A stretch of DNA of 64,000 nucleotides from CAXSBR01 sp964252015 (lineage in GTDB: Bacteria > Actinomycetota > Actinomycetes > Mycobacteriales > Jatrophihabitantaceae): the NCBI GenBank assembly GCA_964252015.1, contig CAXULW010000007.1, positions 62,001 to 126,000 of the forward strand, in the 5' to 3' direction. How positions within the stretch are numbered: the first letter of the stretch is position 1; every line of letters starts with the position of its first letter. Shown here in pieces: positions 59,228-64,000 of the stretch. Under the pieces are notes generated by a model that had not been told where the DNA came from, did not search any database, and saw only the letters and a list, made by a program, of their open reading frames with translations. The translations under genes and the position numbers were made by a program.

Positions 59228-61099
59228 TCAGCCCAACAGCTGGTCCACGAAGCACCAGCGCCAGCCTTCGCCGGGCTCGATGCTGCGCATGACCGGGTGG
59301 TCGGTCTCGGTGTAGTGCCGCTCGGCGTGGCGCCCGACCGAGGAGTCGCAGCAGCCGACGTTGCCGCAGTCCAGACACATGCGCAGGTGTACCCAGCGGG
59401 TGCCCTCGCGCAGGCAGGCCGCGCACTGGCCGGGGGTCTGGGCCACGGCTACCCGCGGGGCGTCATGCAGGTGCGCGCAGCCGCCGGCCGCGGAATGGCC
59501 GGTGGTCAGCTCGCGGTTGAGCGTCGACTCGGCGTCCTCGACCCGGTCGAGCAGGGACTCCTCGACATCGACCGCGGCCAGGGCGTTGCGCAGCACCTCG
59601 TCGTCGAGAGTGCCCGTGTCACGCGCCTTCAGGATGGACTCGCGTTCGGCGCCAAGCATCTGGATGCGCAGCCGTCGGTAGGTCATCGACGGGGGCTCGA
59701 TCTCGGTGGACGCGCGCCCGAGCCGTTCCCACGCGTTGTTGCTGCGCCGCGCCGACCGCTCGCGCAGCTGGTCGATGACCTCGGGTGGGGTGTCGTCGTC
59801 GACGAGTTCGTCCAGTCGGGCCAGACCGGCCTGGTTGGCCGCGGTGACGACGGCGGCGGTGTGCAGCGCGTCCTCGGCCGGGTCGGGGTGGGGCAAATTC
59901 AGCCGCCGCACCAACCACGGCAGGGTCAGACCCTGGCCGAGCAGGGTGCCGGCCACGACCACGGCGGCCGCGAGCTTGAGCACGGGCAGTTGCGGGATCG
60001 TGTCGGGCAGCAGGAACACGCCGGCCAGGGTGACCACACCACGCATCGCCGACCACGAGACCACCGTGGCCACGGGGTAGCTCCAGGCGTGCGCGCGCGC
60101 CCCGCGGGTGCCGTGCTGGTAGAGCACGGCGGTGCCGAACACCCAGACGATTCGGGCGAGGACGGCGGCGGTGAGGATGGCCAGGCAACTGACCAGGCTG
60201 TGCGCCAGCGATACCGGCAGAGCACGGACGTCGTCGACGATTCCGCGCAGCTGCAGGCCGATCAGCGCGAACACCACGTTCTCGAGCAGGAACCCGATCG
60301 TGCGCCAGTTGGTGTTCTCCGCGATACGCGACGAGGCCGACTGCAGCACCGGTGACCGGTGCCCCAACACCAGGCCGGTGACGACGACCGCGAGCACCCC
60401 CGACGCGTGGATCTCCTCGGCGGGCAGGAACGCGGCAAACGGGGCGACGAAGGACAGGGTCGTGTCAAGCACCGGATCGTCGATGTGCTTGCGGATGTAG
60501 CCGAGCACGGCGGCCACGACCAGGCCGATGACGATGCCGCCGCCGGCCGCGACCACGAAATCCAGACCGACCCGCGGCACGCTGAGGTTGGAGCTGACCG
60601 CGCCGATGGCCGTGTTCAGCGCGACGAGGGCAGTGGCGTCGTTGACCAGGCTCTCGCCCTCGAGGATGGTCACCATCCGCCGCGGCATGCCCACCCGGCG
60701 CCCGACCGCGGTGGCTGCTACGGCGTCCGGCGGCGCGACCACGGCGCCGATGGCGAAGGCGGCGGCCCAGCTCAGCGACGGGATCGCCCACCACGCGACC
60801 GCGCCGACCACGGCGGTGCTGAAGATGACGCACCCGACCGACAACAGCAGGATCGCCCGTCGGTTGGCCCGGAAATCCACCAACGACGTGCGGATCGCCG
60901 CCGCGTAGAGCAGCGGCGGCAGGAAGCCGAACAGCACGACGTCGGGGTCGAGCCGCAACGGCTGCACACCCGGGACGAACGACACCACGACGCCGACGAT
61001 CACCAGCAACAACGGCGCAGACCGCCCGAACCGTTCGGCCAACCCGGCCACCGTGGCGGCCAGAATCACCAGGCCGACGATGGGGAGGGCGACATGCAT
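59228..61099 (-). CDS. Na+/H+ antiporter (NhaP/CPA1 type) fused to a UBP-type zinc finger
   Basis: 623 residues. The first ~420 form a cation/proton antiporter with about twelve helices; 'AIGAVVAPPDAVAATAV' and 'ILEGESLVNDATALV' (the ND pair of ion-binding residues) are diagnostic. A helical linker follows. The last ~85 residues hold a UBP zinc finger: a lone Cys/His pair (CAHLH), 'CAAC', 'CLDCGNVGCC', and the His series 'GRHAERHYTETDHPV'. UBP fingers bind the C-terminus of ubiquitin in eukaryotes; here the ligand is unknown. The fusion recurs in actinobacteria as far as I recall. Confidence 0.9.
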   Translation of the reverse strand: MHVALPIVGLVILAATVAGLAERFGRSAPLLLVIVGVVVSFVPGVQPLRLDPDVVLFGFLPPLLYAAAIRTSLVDFRANRRAILLLSVGCVIFSTAVVGAVAWWAIPSLSWAAAFAIGAVVAPPDAVAATAVGRRVGMPRRMVTILEGESLVNDATALVALNTAIGAVSSNLSVPRVGLDFVVAAGGGIVIGLVVAAVLGYIRKHIDDPVLDTTLSFVAPFAAFLPAEEIHASGVLAVVVTGLVLGHRSPVLQSASSRIAENTNWRTIGFLLENVVFALIGLQLRGIVDDVRALPVSLAHSLVSCLAILTAAVLARIVWVFGTAVLYQHGTRGARAHAWSYPVATVVSWSAMRGVVTLAGVFLLPDTIPQLPVLKLAAAVVVAGTLLGQGLTLPWLVRRLNLPHPDPAEDALHTAAVVTAANQAGLARLDELVDDDTPPEVIDQLRERSARRSNNAWERLGRASTEIEPPSMTYRRLRIQMLGAERESILKARDTGTLDDEVLRNALAAVDVEESLLDRVEDAESTLNRELTTGHSAAGGCAHLHDAPRVAVAQTPGQCAACLREGTRWVHLRMCLDCGNVGCCDSSVGRHAERHYTETDHPVMRSIEPGEGWRWCFVDQLLG

Positions 61100-61207
61100 G
61101 ATCCCATTCTCCCGGACCGGTGTTTCGGCTCACCCACGCGATCGCGCTCGCCGTGGCAGCGCAGGCCGCCACGCGGTGCGCGATCGGGTACGGGCTACGC
61201 CGCTCGG

Positions 61208-62857
61208 CTACAGCGGGCGCAGCAGGTCGTCGGCGTCCACGATCGTGTAGGCGTAGCCCTGCTCGGCCAGGAACCGCTGGCGGTGCGCGGCGTAATCGGC
61301 GTCGAGGGTGTCGCGGGCGATCACCGTGTAGAAGTGGGCCTGCCGGCCGTCGGCCTTGGGCCGCAGGATCCGGCCCAGTCGCTGCGCCTCCTCCTGCCGC
61401 GAGCCGAACGTGCCGGAGATCTGCACGGCGACCGCGGCCTCGGGCAGGTCGATGGAGAAGTTGGCCACCTTGCTGACCACCAGCACGCGTTGCTCGCCGC
61501 GGCGGAACTCGTCGAACAACCGCTCGCGTTCCTTGTTGGTGGTCGAGCCCTGGATGATCGGCACGCCGCCCAGAGCCTCGGCCACCTCGTCGAGCTGGTC
61601 GAGGTAGGCCCCGATGACCAGCACCTGGTCGTCCGGGTGCCGCTCGACCACGGCCCTGATGACCGGCAGCTTGGTCCGGGCCGTGGCCGCGATCTTGTAC
61701 CGCTCCTCGGGCTCGGCGGTGGCGTACGTCATCCGCTCGGCGTCAGTCAGCGTCACCCGGACCTCGATGCACTCGGCCGGTGCGATCCAGCCCTGGGCCT
61801 CGATGTCCTTCCATGGCGCGTCGTAGCGTTTCGGTCCGATGAGGGAGAAGACGTCGCCTTCGCGGCCGTCCTCGCGCACCAGGGTGGCGGTGAGGCCGAG
61901 GCGGCGCCGGGACTGCAGGTCGGCGGTCAACCGGAAGATCGGCGCCGGCAACAGGTGCACCTCGTCGTAGATGATCAGGCCCCAGTCGCGCTCGTCGAAC
62001 AGGGCCAGGTGGCGGTACTCGCCGTTACGCCGCGTCGTCATCACCTGGTACGTGGCGATGGTGACCGGACGGATCTCTTTGCGCTCGCCCGAGTACTCGC
62101 CGATCTCCTCCTCGGTCAGGCTGGTACGGGCGATGAGCTCGCGTTTCCACTGCCGCCCGGCCACGGTGTTGGTGACCAGGATGAGCGTGGTGGCCTTGGC
62201 CTCGGCCATCGCCGCCGCCCCGACCATGGTCTTGCCCGCGCCGCAGGGGAGCACGACCACGCCCGAGCCACCGGCCCAGAAGTTGCTCACCGCGTCGGCC
62301 TGGTAGTCGCGCAGATGCCAGTCGCTCTGGTCGAGCTCGATCGGGTGGGCCTCGCCGTCGACGTAGCCGGCCAGGTCCTCGGCCGGCCAGCCCACCTTGA
62401 GCAGCGCCTGCTTGAGCCGGCCCCGTTCCGAGGTATGGACCAGGACGGTGTCGGGGTCGACCCGCTCGCCCAGCATCGGCGCGATCTTCTTCTGCCGCAG
62501 GATCTCCTCGAGCACGGCGCGGTCGAGGGAGATCAGGGCGAGACCGTGCACGGGGTGCTTGACCAGTTGCAGGCGGCCGTAGCGGTCCATGGTGTCGGCC
62601 ACGTCCACCAGCAGCGCGTGCGGCACGGCGTAGCGCGAGTAGCGCACGAGGGCGTCGACGACCTGTTCGGCGTCGTGCCCGGCCGCGCGTGCGTTCCACA
62701 GCCCCAGCGGGGTCAGCCGGTAGGTGTGGACGTGTTCAGGTGAACGTTCGAGTTCGGCGAACGGTGCGATGGACTGGCGGGCTTCGGCCGCGAGCGGATG
62801 GTCGACCTCCAGCAGCAGGGTCTTGTCCGACTGGACGATGAGGGGGCCGTCATTCAT
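61208..62857 (-). CDS. XPB/Ssl2-type DNA repair helicase
   Basis: 549 residues, superfamily 2. A ~170-residue N-terminal domain precedes the helicase core: Walker A 'VVLPCGAGKTMVGA', Walker B 'LIIYDEVHLLPAP' (DEVH), 'LGLTATLVREDG', and the second RecA half with 'ISGTFGSRQEEAQRLGRILRP'. The RED-like motif seen in XPB is present near 'VREDGREGD'. It unwinds DNA, presumably in excision repair, together with a nuclease encoded elsewhere. ATG 62857 is used; 47 bases separate it from the divergent kinase-like gene. Confidence 0.93.
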   Translation of the reverse strand: MNDGPLIVQSDKTLLLEVDHPLAAEARQSIAPFAELERSPEHVHTYRLTPLGLWNARAAGHDAEQVVDALVRYSRYAVPHALLVDVADTMDRYGRLQLVKHPVHGLALISLDRAVLEEILRQKKIAPMLGERVDPDTVLVHTSERGRLKQALLKVGWPAEDLAGYVDGEAHPIELDQSDWHLRDYQADAVSNFWAGGSGVVVLPCGAGKTMVGAAAMAEAKATTLILVTNTVAGRQWKRELIARTSLTEEEIGEYSGERKEIRPVTIATYQVMTTRRNGEYRHLALFDERDWGLIIYDEVHLLPAPIFRLTADLQSRRRLGLTATLVREDGREGDVFSLIGPKRYDAPWKDIEAQGWIAPAECIEVRVTLTDAERMTYATAEPEERYKIAATARTKLPVIRAVVERHPDDQVLVIGAYLDQLDEVAEALGGVPIIQGSTTNKERERLFDEFRRGEQRVLVVSKVANFSIDLPEAAVAVQISGTFGSRQEEAQRLGRILRPKADGRQAHFYTVIARDTLDADYAAHRQRFLAEQGYAYTIVDADDLLRPL

Positions 62858-62904
62858 ACCTACAGTGTCCCAGGACGGTGTGACAGTTCGCTCGCCGTGG
62901 CAGG

Positions 62905-63531
62905 GTGATCCGCGTGGACGGGCCAGATCCGGGCGGGCTGGGCGCGCGGCGGGTACTGATCTACGCCGTCACCGGTTCCGGCAAGACGACGTTGGCCCGT
63001 CGGCTGAGCGAGGCGACCGGCCTGCCGTGGCATTCGGGCGACGACGAGATCGGCTGGTTGCCCGGCTGGGTGCAGACGCCCGTCGAGGAGCAGCACCGGC
63101 GGGCCGCGGCCATCTGCGCACAGGACGCCTGGATCCTGGATACCGCCTACGCTTCGTGGCGACCGCTCGTGCTGGAACGGGCCGAGCTCATCGTCGCGCT
63201 GGACTACCCCCGCTGGGTTTCGCTGTCCCGGCTGCTGCGCCGCACGGTGGTACGCATCGTCGACCGCCGCGAGATCTGCAACGGCAACCGGGAGACGTTG
63301 CGGCAGGCGTTCTCGGCGGATTCCATCATCGCCTGGCACTTCGCGTCCTTCCCCGGCAAACGACGCCGGATCGCCGCCTGGGTGGCCGACCCGCCCGGCC
63401 CGGCCGTCCTGCGCTTCACCCGCCCCCGCGAGCTGGAACGCTGGCTGGCGTCCCTGGGCTCACCGCGCCCAGTCGGCCACGGCGGGTTCGGGGACCGGGT
63501 CAGGACTCGGCGCGGGCGGCGAGGGCAATGA
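62905..63531 (+). CDS. P-loop nucleotide kinase-like protein
   Basis: 208 residues. 'VLIYAVTGSGKTTLARRLSE' is a complete P-loop; 'GLPWHSGDDEIGWLPGW' and 'WILDTAYASWRPLVLERAEL' follow the pattern of small adenylate-kinase- or topology-modulation (FlaR)-like proteins, in which an Asp replaces the lid base. The phosphate acceptor is unknown. GTG 62905 or GTG 62914 can start it. Its 3' end overlaps the convergent GNAT gene by 32 bases. Confidence 0.78.
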   Translation: MIRVDGPDPGGLGARRVLIYAVTGSGKTTLARRLSEATGLPWHSGDDEIGWLPGWVQTPVEEQHRRAAAICAQDAWILDTAYASWRPLVLERAELIVALDYPRWVSLSRLLRRTVVRIVDRREICNGNRETLRQAFSADSIIAWHFASFPGKRRRIAAWVADPPGPAVLRFTRPRELERWLASLGSPRPVGHGGFGDRVRTRRGRRGQ

Positions 63532-64000
63532 GGGCGTCGTCGGTGAGGCGGAAGACCGTCCACTCGTCCTGGGCCACCGCGCCGAGCGAGCGGTAGAAGC
63601 CGATCGACGGCTCGTTCCAGTCGAGCACCCACCACTCCAGCCGGGCGTATCCCTGCTGCGCGCACTCCGCGGCCAACGCCGCCAGCAGGGCCCGTCCCAA
63701 CCCGCGCCCGCGGTGCCGGGGCTGGACGTACAGGTCCTCCAGGTAGATGCCGTGCACGCCCCGCCAGGTCGAGAAGTTGCGGAACCACAGCGCGCAGCCG
63801 ACGACGTCGCCGTCCAGTTCGGCCACGTGTCCGAACAGCGCCACGTCGTCACCGAACAGGGCCGTGCCCAGCTGCGCCTCGGTCAGGTGGCACTGCTCGG
63901 TGGCCCGTTCGTACGCGGCCAACTCGTGCACGAGGCCGACGACGGCCGGGACGTCGCCGAGTTCAACCCGGCGGATGCGGTGGTCGCCACGGTGCTCCGT
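63500..64000 (-). CDS. GNAT N-acetyltransferase, truncated at the right window edge
   Basis: The frame remains open to base 64000, so the start lies outside; 166 residues are visible. 'HRIRRVELGDVPAVVGLVHE' is a normal GNAT beginning, 'LYVQPRHRGRGLGRALL' is the acetyl-CoA loop, and 'RLEWWVLDWNEPSIGFYRSLGA' (cited as RLEWWVLDWNE and GFYRSLGA) is the final motif, like diamine or spermidine acetyltransferases. The GTG at 63931 is internal to the domain and is unlikely to be the true start. Confidence 0.85.
   Translation of the reverse strand, partial: TEHRGDHRIRRVELGDVPAVVGLVHELAAYERATEQCHLTEAQLGTALFGDDVALFGHVAELDGDVVGCALWFRNFSTWRGVHGIYLEDLYVQPRHRGRGLGRALLAALAAECAQQGYARLEWWVLDWNEPSIGFYRSLGAVAQDEWTVFRLTDDALIALAARAES

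Noticed and set aside
60359..62743. 794-residue open frame on the plus strand
   Set aside because: Antisense to the antiporter and XPB helicase genes; rich in Gly, Arg and His as expected for the complement of GC-rich coding DNA.

Overview
The window looks like chromosomal DNA of a high-GC Gram-positive bacterium (Actinomycetota). The evidence is very high third-position GC, frequent GTG starts, many 4-base GTGA/ATGA gene overlaps, several apparent leaderless starts (a TANNNT hexamer 6-7 bases before ATG/GTG), and gene types typical of actinobacteria (DUF3263, XPB-type helicase, a threonine synthase - cold shock protein - GroEL block under CIRCE control). I cannot assign a genus. No tRNA, rRNA, insertion sequence, integrase or CRISPR array was seen.

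Layout. (1) 1-6064: a surface-glycan cluster. A minus-strand operon holds a DUF6716-like glycosyltransferase, a fused CMP-nonulosonate synthetase/HAD phosphatase, a NeuB-type synthase and a gene cut by the window edge. A divergent pair holds a GT2 glycosyltransferase and a bacterial polysialyltransferase-like enzyme. Together they suggest a sialic-acid- or Kdn-type cell-surface polymer. (2) 6116-11143: a Tat-type lipoprotein with a dimethylformamidase-like domain, a secreted GH43 enzyme and a zinc alcohol dehydrogenase. (3) 11278-21845: a TetR regulator and MBL-fold hydrolase diverge from an amidohydrolase, a complete Dpp/Opp-type ABC importer and a mannitol-dehydrogenase-family enzyme. A near-ideal 23-bp operator lies between the two units. 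(4) 21408-25324: ankyrin protein, large-subunit catalase, OsmC peroxidase and a small membrane-anchored protein; mostly oxidative-stress functions.

(5) 25425-36883: S9 peptidase, FUSC transporter, a tiny protein built from Ser-x-x triplets, two secreted proteins, lipid genes (acyl-CoA synthetase, PlsC acyltransferase), and a WXG100-like/lipase pair resembling type VII secretion substrates. (6) 37213-42155: DUF3263, a SAM-I riboswitch in front of threonine synthase, a cold shock protein, an antibiotic-biosynthesis-type monooxygenase, three 74-bp repeats, a double CIRCE and groEL. (7) 42269-49835: a Tyr/Gln/Pro-repeat membrane protein, an SLC13-type transporter divergent from guanine deaminase, a DUF4184 membrane protein, a hydroxyacid dehydrogenase and two glycosyltransferases. 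(8) 49840-59156: a beta-galactoside utilisation locus (GH2 beta-galactosidase, sugar ABC importer, DeoR regulator, galK, galE) with no galT in view. (9) 59228-64000: Na+/H+ antiporter fused to a UBP zinc finger, XPB helicase, a P-loop kinase-like protein, and a GNAT acetyltransferase cut by the right edge.

Start codons were chosen by ribosome binding site, signal peptide or domain start. Function calls rest on motif recognition by eye; no database search was possible.
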